64,000 nt of DNA from Pseudomonas sp. B28(2017) (GTDB taxonomy: Bacteria > Pseudomonadota > Gammaproteobacteria > Pseudomonadales > Pseudomonadaceae): NCBI RefSeq assembly GCF_002113025.1, contig NZ_NEJH01000003.1, positions 434,001 through 498,000 of the forward strand, given 5' to 3'. The notes beneath the pieces are model-generated. The model worked only from the letters and a program-made list of their open reading frames with translations, did not search any database and was not told the origin of the DNA. Every line of letters starts with the position of its first letter. The stretch's first letter is position 1. A program made the position numbers and the translations under genes. This document shows, one piece after another, positions 1 through 10,596 of the stretch.

Positions 1-381
1 GGTCAGGCCGATGCCGATCAGCGCCGCAATGGCCGTGGTGAACAGCAGCGTGCCGATGGTCAGGAGGCTGATCTTGCCCAGCGACGAAGCGTTGTGCAGG
101 CGGGCCACGGCGCTGAGGATCGAGGCGAACACCAGCGGGATTACGATCATTTGCAGCAATTGCACATAACCGTTGCCCACCAGATCGAACCAGCCGGTCG
201 AAGCTTTCAGCACCGGGTTGCCGGCACCGTAGACCGTGTGCAACGCCACACCGAACGCCACGCCCAGCACCAGCGCGAGCAGGACTTTTTTCGCCAGGCT
301 CCATGTGGTGTGGCGGGTTTGCGCCAGGCCGAAGAGCAAAGCGAGGAACACCAGCAGATTGAGAATCAGCGGCAGATTCAT
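1..381 (-). CDS. tcyP: L-cystine/dicarboxylate symporter family protein, TcyP-like (5' part only)
   Basis: The gene runs off the left edge, so only the first 127 residues are present. The start is the ATG at 381-379, preceded by a GGGAG ribosome site. The N-terminus ([20 protein letters not shown]), the segment [13 protein letters not shown] and the stretch [18 protein letters not shown] closely match what I recall of E. coli TcyP (YdjN), a sodium/proton-coupled cystine importer of the DAACS family in the inner membrane. Three hydrophobic segments are visible. It is transcribed away from pchP, so the 240-bp gap holds both promoters. Family certain; cystine as substrate is inferred from similarity. 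Confidence 0.85.
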   Translation of the reverse strand, partial: MNLPLILNLLVFLALLFGLAQTRHTTWSLAKKVLLALVLGVAFGVALHTVYGAGNPVLKASTGWFDLVGNGYVQLLQMIVIPLVFASILSAVARLHNASSLGKISLLTIGTLLFTTAIAALIGIGLT

Positions 382-470
382 TGGGACTCCCATGAGACTT
401 GTGCCAGCTACCATCCGGGGCAGCTGCGAACCGGAAAGCCTAACAGCTTGAAAACTAATGAATTAATATC

Positions 471-496
471 AAAAACGTATGGTATCCGTCGTTTTT
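471..496. promoter_or_regulatory. Dyad in the tcyP-pchP divergent intergenic region
   Basis: Arms AAAAACG (471-477) and CGTTTTT (490-496) are separated by 12 bp, in an AT-rich patch within the divergent spacer (382-621). It could be an operator for either gene. The remaining spacer shows no other clear signal. The binding factor is unknown; GbdR control of pchP is known in P. aeruginosa, but I cannot identify a GbdR site here. Confidence 0.25.
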
Positions 497-621
497 GGAA
501 TAAGCGGATGTCGCTGTCAGAAATGCAACTGACGCGAAAGGGAAGCGGACGGTCGCTGACAGACGAGGACTGTCACACTTATTTGTTAGCGTCGGTGTCT
601 TTCACTCAGGGAGAAACATCG

Positions 622-1677
622 ATGAAGTTCGCACCTAAATTGCTGGCTGCCGCACTTTGCCTGGGCCTTGCCGGCCAGGCTTTCGCAACGGATCTGAAAC
701 ACTGGCCAGCCGATCAGGCCAAGGCGCTGGACGCGATGATCGCGGCCAACGCCAACAAGGGTAACTACGCGGTGTTCGACATGGACAACACCAGTTACCG
801 CTATGACCTGGAAGAGTCGTTGCTGCCCTTCATGGAAAACAAGGGCCTGATCACCCGCGACAAGCTCGATCCCTCCCTGAAGCTGATGCCGTTCAAGGAC
901 ACCGCCGATCACAAGGAAAGCCTGTTCAGCTACTACTACCGCCTCTGCGAAGTCGACGACATGGTTTGCTATCCATGGGTCGCCCAGGTGTTCTCTGGCT
1001 TTACGCTCAAGGAACTCAAGGGCTACGTCGACGAGATGATGGCGTCCGGCAAACCGGTGCCGGCCACTTATTACGAAGGTGATGTGGTCAAGAAGCTCGA
1101 CGTCAACCCACCGAAAATCTTCACTGGCCAGCAAGAGCTGTACAACAAACTGATGGAGAACGGCATCGAGGTCTATGTGATGACCGCCGCCTCCGAAGAA
1201 CTGGTGCGCATGGTCGCGGCCGATCCGAAGTACGGCTACAACGTCAAGCCGCAGAATGTGATCGGCGTGTCGTTGCTGCTCAAGGACCCGAAGACGGGCG
1301 AACTGACCACCGCGCGCAAGCAGATCACCGCCGGCAAATATGACGAGAAGGCTAACCTCGGCCTTGAAGTGACCCCGTACCTGTGGACCCCGGCGACCTG
1401 GATGGCCGGCAAGCACGCGGCGATCCTGACCTACATCGACGAGTGGAAAAAACCGGTGCTGGTCGGCGGCGACACCCCGAGCAGTGACGGCTACATGCTG
1501 TTCCACGATGTCGATGTGGCCAAGGGCGGCATCCACCTGTGGGTCAATCGCAAAGACAAATACATGACCCAGATCAACGGCATGATGGCCAAGCACGCTG
1601 CGGCCCAGGCCAAGGAAGGGCTCACCGTGACTGCCGACAAGAACTGGGTGATCGTGAAGCCTGAAGAAATTCAGTAA
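622..1677 (+). CDS. pchP: Phosphorylcholine phosphatase PchP (HAD superfamily, secreted)
   Basis: A 351-residue HAD-superfamily phosphatase that releases choline from phosphorylcholine in the periplasm. The reading frame is open far upstream, but the ATG at 622 follows a GGGAG site and begins a clear signal peptide (MKFAPKLLAAALCLGLAGQAFA). Motif I is DMDNT at 53-57, which is 31-35 in the mature protein, the numbering reported for P. aeruginosa PchP. Motif II is seen in MTAASEE and motif IV in GGDTPSSD. With secreted phospholipase C, PchP supplies choline from phosphatidylcholine; in P. aeruginosa it is controlled by GbdR. A terminator follows after a REP element. Confidence 0.9.
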   Translation: MKFAPKLLAAALCLGLAGQAFATDLKHWPADQAKALDAMIAANANKGNYAVFDMDNTSYRYDLEESLLPFMENKGLITRDKLDPSLKLMPFKDTADHKESLFSYYYRLCEVDDMVCYPWVAQVFSGFTLKELKGYVDEMMASGKPVPATYYEGDVVKKLDVNPPKIFTGQQELYNKLMENGIEVYVMTAASEELVRMVAADPKYGYNVKPQNVIGVSLLLKDPKTGELTTARKQITAGKYDEKANLGLEVTPYLWTPATWMAGKHAAILTYIDEWKKPVLVGGDTPSSDGYMLFHDVDVAKGGIHLWVNRKDKYMTQINGMMAKHAAAQAKEGLTVTADKNWVIVKPEEIQ

Positions 1678-1692
1678 TCAGATCCATGATCC

Positions 1693-1810
1693 CCTGTAGG
1701 AGCGAGCATGCTCCGGGCGGCGTTCCGACGATGGTCGTTAATGATGACGCTGGCTGCCTGATACCCCGCGGCGCTCTGTTGTCCATCGCGAGCAGGCTCG
1801 CTCCTACAGG
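1693..1810. repeat. Long REPIN-like element, copy 1
   Basis: Ends CCTGTAGGAGCGAGC (1693-1707) and its inverted copy (1796-1810) enclose about 90 bp with the core GATGGTCGTTAATGATGACG. It is homologous over its length, in opposite orientation, to the element at 7571-7686, and shares ends and core with those at 23817-23938 and 26999-27102. Confidence 0.8.
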
Positions 1811-1831
1811 TGAAAGGTGACCGGTAGAAAC

Positions 1832-1863
1832 AAAAATGCCCCGCACTTGGCGGGGCATTTTTT
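1832..1863. terminator. Bidirectional intrinsic terminator between pchP and ilvD
   Basis: A GC stem (ATGCCCCGC / GCGGGGCAT) with a short loop is flanked by an A-run on the left and a T-run on the right, so it can end transcription from the convergent pchP and ilvD genes. Confidence 0.9.
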
Positions 1864-1879
1864 GTTCAACGGTTAAGCC

Positions 1880-3721
1880 TTACAGCCCGTCGAGCATGGC
1901 CTTGTTACGCACCGCACCCTTGTCGGCGCTGGTCGCCAGCAGGGCATAGGCTTTCAGGGCGGTGGTCACTTTGCGTGGACGCACTTCCACCGGTCTCCAG
2001 CCTTTCTTGTCCTGCTCGACCCGGCGTGCCGCCAGTTCTTCGTCGCTGACCAACAGGTTGATCGAACGGTTCGGAATGTCGATCAGGACTTTGTCGCCGT
2101 CCTGCACCAGGCCGATCGCGCCGCCGGCAGCGGCTTCAGGCGAGGCGTGGCCGATGGACAGGCCGGAGGTACCGCCGGAGAAACGGCCATCGGTCAACAG
2201 GGCGCAGGCTTTGCCCAGGCCTTTGGATTTCAGGTACGACGTCGGGTACAGCATTTCCTGCATGCCCGGGCCGCCTTTCGGGCCTTCGTAGCGAATGATG
2301 ACGATGTCGCCTTCCTTCACTTCGTCGGCGAGGATGCCGCGTACGGCGCTGTCCTGACTTTCGAAGATCTTCGCGTTGCCTTCGAACACGTGGATCGACT
2401 CGTCGACGCCAGCGGTTTTCACCACGCAGCCGTCCAGGGCGATGTTGCCGTACAGCACGGCCAGGCCGCCTTCTTTCGAGTACGCGTGCTCGACACTACG
2501 GATGCAACCGTTTTCACGGTCGTCGTCCAGGGTTTCCCAACGGGTCGACTGGCTGAACGCGGTTTGCGTCGGAATGCCCGCAGGACCGGCCTTGAAGAAG
2601 TGGTGCACGGCTTCGTCGGTGGTCTGGGTGATGTCCCACTTGGCGATGGCTTCTTCCATGCTGCGGCTGTGTACGGTCGGCAGTTGGGTGTGCAGCAAAC
2701 CACCACGGGCCAGCGAACCGAGGATGCTGAAGATGCCGCCAGCGCGGTGCACGTCTTCCATGTGGTACTTCTGGATGTTCGGCGCGACTTTGCACAGTTG
2801 CGGCACGCTACGGGAGAGACGGTCGATGTCGCGCAGGTCGAAATCGATCTCGGCTTCCTGGGCGGCGGCCAGCAAGTGCAGGATGGTGTTGGTCGAACCG
2901 CCCATGGCGATGTCGAGCATCATGGCGTTTTCGAACGCCTGGAAGTTGGCGATGTTGCGCGGCAACACCGACTCGTCGTTCTCGCCGTAGTAACGCTTGC
3001 ACAGCTCGACGATGGTGCGGCCGGCCTGCAGGAAGAGCTGCTCGCGGTCGCTGTGGGTGGCCAGGGTCGAGCCGTTGCCCGGCAAGGCCAGGCCCAGCGC
3101 TTCGGTCAGGCAGTTCATCGAGTTGGCGGTGAACATGCCGGAGCACGAACCGCACGTCGGGCAGGCGCTGCGCTCGTACTCGGCAACCTTCTCGTCAGAA
3201 GCGCTGGAGTCGGCGGCGATCACCATGGCGTCGACCAGGTCGAGGCCGTGGGCGGCGAGTTTGGTCTTGCCGGCTTCCATCGGGCCGCCGGAGACGAAGA
3301 TCACCGGGATGTTCAGGCGCAGGGCGGCCATCAGCATGCCAGGGGTGATCTTGTCGCAGTTGGAGATGCAGACGATGGCGTCGGCGCAGTGGGCGTTGAC
3401 CATGTACTCGACGGAGTCGGCGATGATCTCGCGACTCGGCAGCGAATAGAGCATGCCGTCGTGGCCCATGGCGATGCCGTCGTCCACGGCGATGGTGTTG
3501 AATTCCTTGGCCACGCCGCCAGCGCGTTCGATCTCGCGGGCGACCAGTTGGCCCAGGTCTTTGAGGTGCACGTGGCCCGGTACGAACTGGGTGAACGAGT
3601 TGGCAATGGCGATGATCGGCTTCTTGAAGTCGTCATCTTTCATCCCCGTGGCGCGCCACAGTGCGCGGGCGCCGGCCATGTTGCGGCCATGGGTGGATGT
3701 TTTCGAGCGGTAATCAGGCAT
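1880..3721 (-). CDS. ilvD: Dihydroxy-acid dehydratase
   Basis: A 613-residue IlvD/Edd-family iron-sulfur dehydratase, the usual length for the long bacterial form. It makes 2-oxo acids from 2,3-dihydroxy acids in the shared valine/isoleucine branch. Cluster cysteines are visible in [12 protein letters not shown] and [18 protein letters not shown], with further family blocks [14 protein letters not shown] and [20 protein letters not shown]. The start [20 protein letters not shown] is the standard N-terminus. The gene stands alone, closed by the shared terminator at 1832-1863. No leader-peptide attenuator is evident upstream. Confidence 0.97.
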   Translation of the reverse strand: MPDYRSKTSTHGRNMAGARALWRATGMKDDDFKKPIIAIANSFTQFVPGHVHLKDLGQLVAREIERAGGVAKEFNTIAVDDGIAMGHDGMLYSLPSREIIADSVEYMVNAHCADAIVCISNCDKITPGMLMAALRLNIPVIFVSGGPMEAGKTKLAAHGLDLVDAMVIAADSSASDEKVAEYERSACPTCGSCSGMFTANSMNCLTEALGLALPGNGSTLATHSDREQLFLQAGRTIVELCKRYYGENDESVLPRNIANFQAFENAMMLDIAMGGSTNTILHLLAAAQEAEIDFDLRDIDRLSRSVPQLCKVAPNIQKYHMEDVHRAGGIFSILGSLARGGLLHTQLPTVHSRSMEEAIAKWDITQTTDEAVHHFFKAGPAGIPTQTAFSQSTRWETLDDDRENGCIRSVEHAYSKEGGLAVLYGNIALDGCVVKTAGVDESIHVFEGNAKIFESQDSAVRGILADEVKEGDIVIIRYEGPKGGPGMQEMLYPTSYLKSKGLGKACALLTDGRFSGGTSGLSIGHASPEAAAGGAIGLVQDGDKVLIDIPNRSINLLVSDEELAARRVEQDKKGWRPVEVRPRKVTTALKAYALLATSADKGAVRNKAMLDGL

Positions 3722-3961
3722 GAAGCACTCCGGGCGGCTAATCAGGTATCAAAAGGGAAGTGAGCTTCTATTGACGTCTGGAACACTCAGAAATGGCCGT
3801 GTGTCCGGAAGTTGCCGATGACTTTGCGGGATCGCCGCGCGCTTCAGCTTGAGCTCATAAACCCGCCGGGGATGACTGGCGATGAATGTTCGCGATTCTA
3901 CACGGCTGGCGGCTGGAGGGAATGCCTGTAGGTATTCACGAGACGTGTGGAAAGACGCAAC

Positions 3962-3993
3962 CCTGTAGGAGCGAGCATGCTCGCTCCTACAGG
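3962..3993. repeat. Single REP palindrome
   Basis: A perfect 32-bp palindrome (two 16-bp arms, left arm CCTGTAGGAGCGAGCA, no spacer). It lies in the 281-bp gap between ilvD and the rRNA methyltransferase gene, close to the 3' end of the latter. The rest of that gap (3722-3961) shows no gene. Confidence 0.8.
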
Positions 3994-4002
3994 AAAGCGG
4001 GG

Positions 4003-5199
4003 TTAGCTGTTGGGGAGCAACCGGCAAGTAATGCTCTTGATGTAACGCGTCTCGGCAATCGCCGGATGCACCGGATGATCCGGGCCCTGACCGCCGCGTT
4101 CGAGCATCTGGATATTGCGATCCAGGTGGCGGGCGCTGGTCAGCAGGATGTTCTGCAGGTCGTCTTCCGGCAGGTGCATCGAGCAGGATGCGCTGACCAG
4201 GATACCGTCCTTGGTCAGCAGGCGCATGGCTTGCTCGTTCAGGCGGCGGTAGGCGCCTTCGCCGTTCTTCATGTCTTTCTTGCGTTTGATGAACGCCGGC
4301 GGGTCGGCCACGATCACGTCGAAGCGTTCTTCGCTGGCCTTCAGTTCTTTGAGGGCTTCGAACACGTCGCCTTCGATGCAGGTCATTTTTTCGGCGAAGC
4401 CGTTCAGCGCGGCGTTGCGCTCGACGCCGTCGAGGGCGAAGGCCGAGGCGTCGACGCAGAACACTTCACTGGCGCCGAACGCAGCAGCCTGCACGCCCCA
4501 GCCACCGATGTAGCTGTAGAGGTCCAGTACGCGTTTGCCCTTGGCATAAGGTGCCAGACGTGCGCGGTTCATGCGGTGGTCGTAGAACCAACCGGTTTTC
4601 TGACCCTGAATGACCGGGGCTTCGAATTTCACGCCGTTCTCTTCGAGGGCAACCCACTCCGGAACCAGGCCGAACACGGTTTCGACGTAGCGGTTGAGGC
4701 CTTCGGCATCACGGGCAGCGGAGTCGTTCTTGAACAGAATGCCGCTTGGCTTGAGCACTTGGGTCAGCGCCGCGATCACGTCGTCTTTATGGGCTTCCAT
4801 GGTCGCTGAAGCGATCTGCACCACCAGGATGTCGCCGAAACGGTCAACCACCAGGCCTGGCAGCAGGTCGGAGTCGCCGTAGACCAGGCGATAGAACGGC
4901 TTGTCGAACAGACGATTGCGCAGGGACAGGGCCACGTTCAGGCGGTGCACCAGCAGCGATTTGTCCAGCGGTAGCTTGATGTCGCGCGACAGTACGCGGG
5001 CGCAGATCAGGTTGTTCGGGCTCATGGCAACGATGCCCAGCGGCTTGCCGCCGGCGGCTTCGAGGATCGCCTGGTCGCCGGCCTTGAAACCGTGCAAAGG
5101 CGTAGCGGCTACATCGATTTCGTTGCTGTAGACCCACAAGTGGCCGTTGCGCAGACGGCGGTCGGCGTTGGCTTTGAGGCGCAGGCTAGGCAGGGACAT
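4003..5199 (-). CDS. rlmI: Class I SAM-dependent rRNA methyltransferase, RlmI/RlmK-like (PUA domain)
   Basis: A 398-residue protein starting at the ATG at 5199 (GGAG site 9 nt upstream); the frame is open further upstream but without a family-like N-terminus. An N-terminal PUA RNA-binding domain (LRLKANADRRLRNGHLWVYS...) precedes a Rossmann methyltransferase domain with motif I VLDLYSYIGGWGVQAAAFGA and the catalytic-loop motif VADPPAFIKRKKD. RlmI makes m5C1962 in 23S rRNA of E. coli; the target in this organism is inferred. Monocistronic, with a REP palindrome just downstream. Confidence 0.85.
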   Translation of the reverse strand: MSLPSLRLKANADRRLRNGHLWVYSNEIDVAATPLHGFKAGDQAILEAAGGKPLGIVAMSPNNLICARVLSRDIKLPLDKSLLVHRLNVALSLRNRLFDKPFYRLVYGDSDLLPGLVVDRFGDILVVQIASATMEAHKDDVIAALTQVLKPSGILFKNDSAARDAEGLNRYVETVFGLVPEWVALEENGVKFEAPVIQGQKTGWFYDHRMNRARLAPYAKGKRVLDLYSYIGGWGVQAAAFGASEVFCVDASAFALDGVERNAALNGFAEKMTCIEGDVFEALKELKASEERFDVIVADPPAFIKRKKDMKNGEGAYRRLNEQAMRLLTKDGILVSASCSMHLPEDDLQNILLTSARHLDRNIQMLERGGQGPDHPVHPAIAETRYIKSITCRLLPNS

Positions 5200-5375
5200 G
5201 ACGTCGCTCCGGAAAAAAGAGCGGGAGTATAGCGTGTTGCGCAAGGCCACGGCATGGTGGATGGACATGCGGTGAACGGGGCCCGCCAGGATGAAACTTC
5301 AAGCGATGGGCCGTACAAGGTTTCGGATCCAACTGTTAGAAGCTAGAATCTGCGCCTGACCCAGAGTGTGTACTT

Positions 5376-6245
5376 ATGTCCCAAGAGCTGACTTCCGAAC
5401 AGATCCAACAAGCCCTGCAGGGCATCAGCGTACCGGCCCAGCCGCAAATCATGGTGGATTTGCAAATGGAACAGTACATGCCCGACCCGGATCTGGAAGT
5501 CATCGCCAAACTGATCTCTCAGGACCCGGGCCTTTCCGGTTCCTTGCTGAAAATCGTCAATTCGCCGTATTACGGCCTGAGCAACAAGATCGCTTCGATC
5601 CAGCGCGCGGTGAATCTGCTGGGCAGCCGCTCGGTCATCAACCTGATCAACGCGCAGTCGATCAAGGGCGAGATGAATGACGACACCATTGTCACCCTCA
5701 ACCGTTTCTGGGACACAGCCCAGGACGTGGCAATGACCTGCCTGACCCTGGCCAAGCGCATCGGCGTTGAAAACGGCGATGAAGCTTACGCGCTCGGTTT
5801 GTTCCACGATTGCGGCGTACCCTTGATGCTCCAGCGTTTTCCCGAGTACATGGACGTTCTGGAGCAGGCCTATGCCAACGCCAGTGCCGAATGCCGGGTG
5901 GTGGACACGGAGAATCAGGTGTTCAATACCAATCATTCGGTGGTCGGGTATTTCACCGCCAAGTCCTGGCGTCTGCCGGAGCACGTGAGTGCTGCGATCG
6001 CCAATCACCACAATGCCTTGGCGATCTTCAGCGATGAGTCTTCGCGCAACAGTTCGTTGAAGAACCTGCTGGCGACCCTGAAGATGGCCGAGCACATTTG
6101 CGCGTCGCACCGGGTGCTGGGCAATCAGACCGAAGATCACGAGTGGAACAGCATCGCGCCGCTGGTGCTCGATTATGTCGGCCTCTCGGACTACGACTTC
6201 GAGACCCTCAAGCAGACGATCCGCGACCTCGGCACTCATCGCTGA
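5376..6245 (+). CDS. HDOD domain protein
   Basis: A 289-residue soluble protein made almost entirely of an HDOD domain, seen in VPAQPQIMVDLQ, LISQDPGLSGSLLKIVNS, the following SIQRAVNLLGSRSVINL block and GLFHDCGVPLML. HDOD proteins are HD-superfamily relatives that usually lack the full metal site and act in signalling or regulation; no specific substrate can be assigned. A TAGAAT -10-like hexamer lies at 5344-5349, 26 bp before the ATG. mutM starts 42 bp downstream on the same strand, so the two are probably cotranscribed. Confidence 0.85.
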   Translation: MSQELTSEQIQQALQGISVPAQPQIMVDLQMEQYMPDPDLEVIAKLISQDPGLSGSLLKIVNSPYYGLSNKIASIQRAVNLLGSRSVINLINAQSIKGEMNDDTIVTLNRFWDTAQDVAMTCLTLAKRIGVENGDEAYALGLFHDCGVPLMLQRFPEYMDVLEQAYANASAECRVVDTENQVFNTNHSVVGYFTAKSWRLPEHVSAAIANHHNALAIFSDESSRNSSLKNLLATLKMAEHICASHRVLGNQTEDHEWNSIAPLVLDYVGLSDYDFETLKQTIRDLGTHR

Positions 6246-6287
6246 GTGTCGGAACTTTCCAGGCCCTGGGCCTGATCAGAGAGCACC

Positions 6288-7100
6288 ATGCCTGAATTGC
6301 CAGAAGTCGAAACTACCCGTCGCGGCATCGCGCCGTACCTGGAAGGCCAGCGTGTCAGCCGGGTGATCGTGCGTGATCATCGCTTGCGCTGGCCAATCCC
6401 CGAAGACCTCGATGTGCGGTTGTCCGGGCAGCGCATCGTACTGGTGGAGCGGCGCGCCAAATACCTGCTGATCAATGCCGAAGTCGGCACCTTGATCAGC
6501 CATTTGGGCATGTCAGGCAATTTGCGTCTGGTGGAGGCCGGGTTGCCGGCGGCCAAGCATGAGCATGTGGACATCGAGCTGGAGTCGGGCCTGGCCCTGC
6601 GTTACACCGACCCGAGGCGCTTCGGTGCAATGCTCTGGAGCCTCGATCCGCTCAATCATGAATTGCTGATCCGCCTGGGGCCGGAACCCCTGACCGACCT
6701 GTTTGACGGCGAGCGCCTGTTCCAGCTGTCCCGTGGACGTTCGATGGCGGTCAAGCCGTTCATCATGGATAACGCGGTGGTGGTTGGGGTCGGCAATATC
6801 TATGCGACCGAAGCGTTGTTCGCCGCTGGAATCGACCCGCGCCGCGAAGCCAGGAGCATTTCCCGTGCCCGGTACTTGAAACTGGCAATCGAGATCAAGC
6901 GCATCCTGGCGGCCGCCATCGAGCGCGGCGGTACCACCCTGCGGGACTTTATCGGGGGTGACGGTCAGCCTGGTTATTTCCAGCAGGAACTGTTCGTGTA
7001 CGGTCGCGGCGGCGAGCACTGCAAAGTCTGTGGCACGGGCCTGCGGGAAGTGAAGCTCGGGCAGCGCGCCAGCGTTTTTTGCCCGCGTTGCCAGAGCTGA
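6288..7100 (+). CDS. mutM: Formamidopyrimidine-DNA glycosylase
   Basis: A 270-residue Fpg/MutM. The catalytic N-terminus is exact: after Met removal, Pro2 and Glu3 in [12 protein letters not shown] act in base removal and beta/delta elimination. A C-terminal zinc finger is intact (CKVCGTG...VFCPRC, spacing C-X2-C and C-X2-C). The family block [20 protein letters not shown] precedes it. The enzyme excises 8-oxoguanine and ring-opened purines in base excision repair. A REPIN doublet follows the stop. Confidence 0.97.
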   Translation: MPELPEVETTRRGIAPYLEGQRVSRVIVRDHRLRWPIPEDLDVRLSGQRIVLVERRAKYLLINAEVGTLISHLGMSGNLRLVEAGLPAAKHEHVDIELESGLALRYTDPRRFGAMLWSLDPLNHELLIRLGPEPLTDLFDGERLFQLSRGRSMAVKPFIMDNAVVVGVGNIYATEALFAAGIDPRREARSISRARYLKLAIEIKRILAAAIERGGTTLRDFIGGDGQPGYFQQELFVYGRGGEHCKVCGTGLREVKLGQRASVFCPRCQS

Positions 7101-7129
7101 TTGTCAGTTAGCGCTTCGCTGAGGCTGAT

Positions 7130-7205
7130 GACGCCATCGCGGGCAAGCCCGCTCCTACAGGATTTATGCGGTCCTTGTGGGAACGGGCTTGCCCGCGATG
7201 GCGTC
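7130..7205. repeat. REPIN doublet (CGGGC variant)
   Basis: Inverted ends GACGCCATCGCGGGCAAGCC and its complement enclose a short spacer; this is the 'GGGCTTGCCCGCGATGGC' REP class, different from the 'GAGCCTGCTCGCG' class found elsewhere in the window. It lies between the convergent mutM and ferredoxin genes. Confidence 0.8.
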
Positions 7206-7224
7206 GGAACAGGCGCTGGAAGAC

Positions 7225-7686
<462 letters not shown>

Positions 7687-7696
7687 TTTGCGGGGA

Positions 7697-8263
<567 letters not shown>

Positions 8264-8291
8264 CTATAGACGATGGGAATAATCGTCATTT

Positions 8292-9887
8292 TCATGGATT
8301 TTTCAAACGTTCGGCCAGGGATGTCGACAGTTGCGCCGTCAGTCCGTAGATCGACAGCTGCGGGTTGGCGCCAATGCTGGTGGGGAACAGAGAGCCGTCG
8401 TGGATCGACAGATTGCCCAGTTGATGATGCCGGCCGAGGCTGTCGGTCACCGCGCTTTCCGGGCTTTCACCCATGGCGCAACCGCCCATCACATGGGCAC
8501 TGCCCAGGCGTGTGCGATACAACTCCAGGCTCAGGCCGTCGATCAGCGTGCGGGCTTCGGCGAGGGTCTTCACGTAACGGGCATCGGCGTGCATCGGCAT
8601 GACGGCCTTGGCGCCACCGGCAAACTGGATCTCGGCCATGGTAAGGAACGCCCGGCGCAATCCGTCCCAGGCGTAAGGCGAGAGCTGATAATCCAGCACC
8701 GGCGTGTCGTCGCTGCGCAATTCGACGCTGCCACCGGGGCTGTCCGGGTGAAACCCGTCCCGCAGCAACGCCAGCATGGCGTGGGTATGGGGCAGGTTGG
8801 CCATATGCTGTGAGTTTTCCTGGCCGAAACCACCGAGCAGTGTCGTGGCCAGTGCCGGGTGCAAGGGCGGGACTTCCAGTTTGAAGGACATCTTGCCGGT
8901 GGTGCCGTCCTGCCATTGGAAATGGTCGGAATAGATCGACTGCGGCGCGCCGTAGAACGGGTTGACCACTTCGTCGAACAACGCGGCAGACATGTTCACC
9001 GGGTGCAGGAACGTACGTTTTCCAAGGCGCTTGTGCGGGTCGGGTGCCCCGGAGCGCATCAGCAAGGCCGGGCTGTTGATGCCGCCACCGGCCAGCACGA
9101 AATGCCGCGCCTTGACCGTGATGGTGCGCCCGGTCGGTTCGACGCAGCGTTCATCCATCGCCGAACACTGCAGACCGGTGACCCGGTCGCCGCTGATCAT
9201 GAGTTTTTCGGCGCGGGCCAGGTAAAGCAGTTCGCCGCCCTTTTCCAGGGTGGCTGGAATGGTGGTGACCATCATCGATTGCTTGGCGTTGGTCGGGCAG
9301 CCCATGCCGCAGTATCCGAGGTTCCAGCAGCCGCGAACGTTGCGCGGGATGACGTGCCAGCTGTAGCCCAGCGCCTGGCAGCCCTTGCGGATCACATCAT
9401 TATTGGCGTTGGGTGGCACCATCCATGGCGCGACGCCCAGGCGTTGCTCCATTTTTTCGAACCATGGCGCCATTTCCGCCGGGCTGTGGCCCTTGACGTT
9501 GTGTTCTTTGGCCCAGTGTTCCAGGGTCGGCTCCGGGGTGCGGAAACTGGAGGTCCAGTTGATCAATGTGGTGCCGCCCACCGCCCGGCCCTGGAGGATG
9601 GTGATCGCCCCGTCCTTGCTCATGCGGCCGATGCCTTCCTGATAGAGGCTACTGTAGGCCTGGTCTTCGAGCAGCTTGAAGTCGCTGCTGGTCTTGAGCG
9701 GACCTTCCTCGATCAACAACACCTTGTAGCCGGCCGCGCTGAGGATTTCAGCCGTGGTGCCGCCGCCGGCACCACTGCCGACGATCGCCACATCCGCTTC
9801 GAGTGTCAGGTCCTGGGTCAGTTGCGAGCCATTGTAGGTTTTCCAGCCTCGGGCCATGCCTTCGCGGAACGGATCGGGTACGGGCAT
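8292..9887 (-). CDS. laoA: GMC-family long-chain alcohol dehydrogenase, LaoA homologue
   Basis: A 531-residue flavoprotein. The FAD-binding motif VAIVGSGAGGGTTA lies near residue 35, and the C-terminal block GANPQLSIYGLTAQLS carries the conserved GMC region. GRAVGGTTLINWTSSFRTP is the GMC signature 1 region. Order and family match laoA-laoB-laoC-laoR of P. aeruginosa, which oxidises long-chain alcohols from SDS and alkane breakdown. LaoA would oxidise the alcohol to the aldehyde for LaoC. It is last in the operon, separated from laoB by a gap that contains a REPIN. Confidence 0.85.
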   Translation of the reverse strand: MPVPDPFREGMARGWKTYNGSQLTQDLTLEADVAIVGSGAGGGTTAEILSAAGYKVLLIEEGPLKTSSDFKLLEDQAYSSLYQEGIGRMSKDGAITILQGRAVGGTTLINWTSSFRTPEPTLEHWAKEHNVKGHSPAEMAPWFEKMEQRLGVAPWMVPPNANNDVIRKGCQALGYSWHVIPRNVRGCWNLGYCGMGCPTNAKQSMMVTTIPATLEKGGELLYLARAEKLMISGDRVTGLQCSAMDERCVEPTGRTITVKARHFVLAGGGINSPALLMRSGAPDPHKRLGKRTFLHPVNMSAALFDEVVNPFYGAPQSIYSDHFQWQDGTTGKMSFKLEVPPLHPALATTLLGGFGQENSQHMANLPHTHAMLALLRDGFHPDSPGGSVELRSDDTPVLDYQLSPYAWDGLRRAFLTMAEIQFAGGAKAVMPMHADARYVKTLAEARTLIDGLSLELYRTRLGSAHVMGGCAMGESPESAVTDSLGRHHQLGNLSIHDGSLFPTSIGANPQLSIYGLTAQLSTSLAERLKNP

Positions 9888-9939
9888 CTTAGGGTTCTCT
9901 TGTTGTTATGGTTTGGATGCTGTGGTGTTAATGAGATTG

Positions 9940-10007
9940 CCTTCGCGAGCAGGCTCGCTCCCACAGGGGAGCGCGCAGCTCTTTGAGGGAGTGAGCCTGC
10001 TCGCGAA
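9940..10007. repeat. REPIN doublet inside the lao operon
   Basis: TTCGCGAGCAGGCTCGCTCC and its inverted partner (GAGTGAGCCTGCTCGCGAA) enclose a GC-rich spacer. It sits between laoB and laoA, within an apparent operon, where it may alter mRNA stability or laoA expression relative to laoBC. Confidence 0.8.
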
Positions 10008-10022
10008 TGGGGCGATGCGGTC

Positions 10023-10568
10023 TTAAACGGTCGGCGGCCCGGGATACCCGCAATGCGCCCACGACTCCTTGCGCCCATACCAGGCCATCATCACCAGTTG
10101 CAGCAAGGAGCTGTGGCCCATGCGCAACAGGCTCAACGAGCTGTTTTCCCAGCGATCGAGAAAACGCCGGATATCGTCGGCGCTGGCGTTTTCCCAGCTG
10201 CCCCAGATTCCGGTCAACGGTCCGCGGGTCACGGCCATGCCCAGCACATCGAACAGTTGCCGCGTCAGCTTGAGCATTTCCGGCGACAGGTGGGCGAGGC
10301 TGTAATCCAGGCTTTTCAGTGTGCCTTCGACAGCCTCAGGCATCCGTTCGGAGGTCACGGCACCCTCGAGCATGACCGGAATCAACGCCCGCAAAAACAG
10401 CAGGTCGCCGTTGCGTAACGTGGTGAAGCCACTGGCCGGGACGCTCGACGAACAGCCGCTGAGGCTGGCACCGAGCCCGGCGGTGGCGAGGAAAGCTGTG
10501 GCGCCGAGGCTGAATTTAAGCAGCCCGCGCCGTGACAGCGCGGGTGAATCGGACAGGCTTGGGTTCAT
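10023..10568 (-). CDS. laoB: Tat-exported LaoB-like protein
   Basis: A 181-residue protein with a twin-arginine signal (SRRGLLKFSLGA, R13-R14) followed by a hydrophobic core and a lipobox-like LSGC, so it may be a Tat-exported lipoprotein. The rest has no catalytic motif I recognise, though the arrangement resembles the small third subunit of gluconate 2-dehydrogenase-type GMC complexes. In P. aeruginosa laoB is needed together with laoA. It lies 28 bp downstream of laoC. Function as a partner or exported chaperone of LaoA is inferred. Confidence 0.75.
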   Translation of the reverse strand: MNPSLSDSPALSRRGLLKFSLGATAFLATAGLGASLSGCSSSVPASGFTTLRNGDLLFLRALIPVMLEGAVTSERMPEAVEGTLKSLDYSLAHLSPEMLKLTRQLFDVLGMAVTRGPLTGIWGSWENASADDIRRFLDRWENSSLSLLRMGHSSLLQLVMMAWYGRKESWAHCGYPGPPTV

Positions 10569-10596
10569 TGTTGTTATTACCCGACGGTGACGATCG

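Noticed and set aside
586-1596. A 336-codon frame opposite pchP
   Set aside because: pchP has a signal peptide and all HAD motifs on the plus strand; the opposite frame has none.
2147-3763. A 538-codon open frame on the plus strand opposite ilvD
   Set aside because: It is the antisense shadow of a well-conserved ilvD; its composition (His/Gly/Val-rich) is typical of antisense frames in high-GC DNA.
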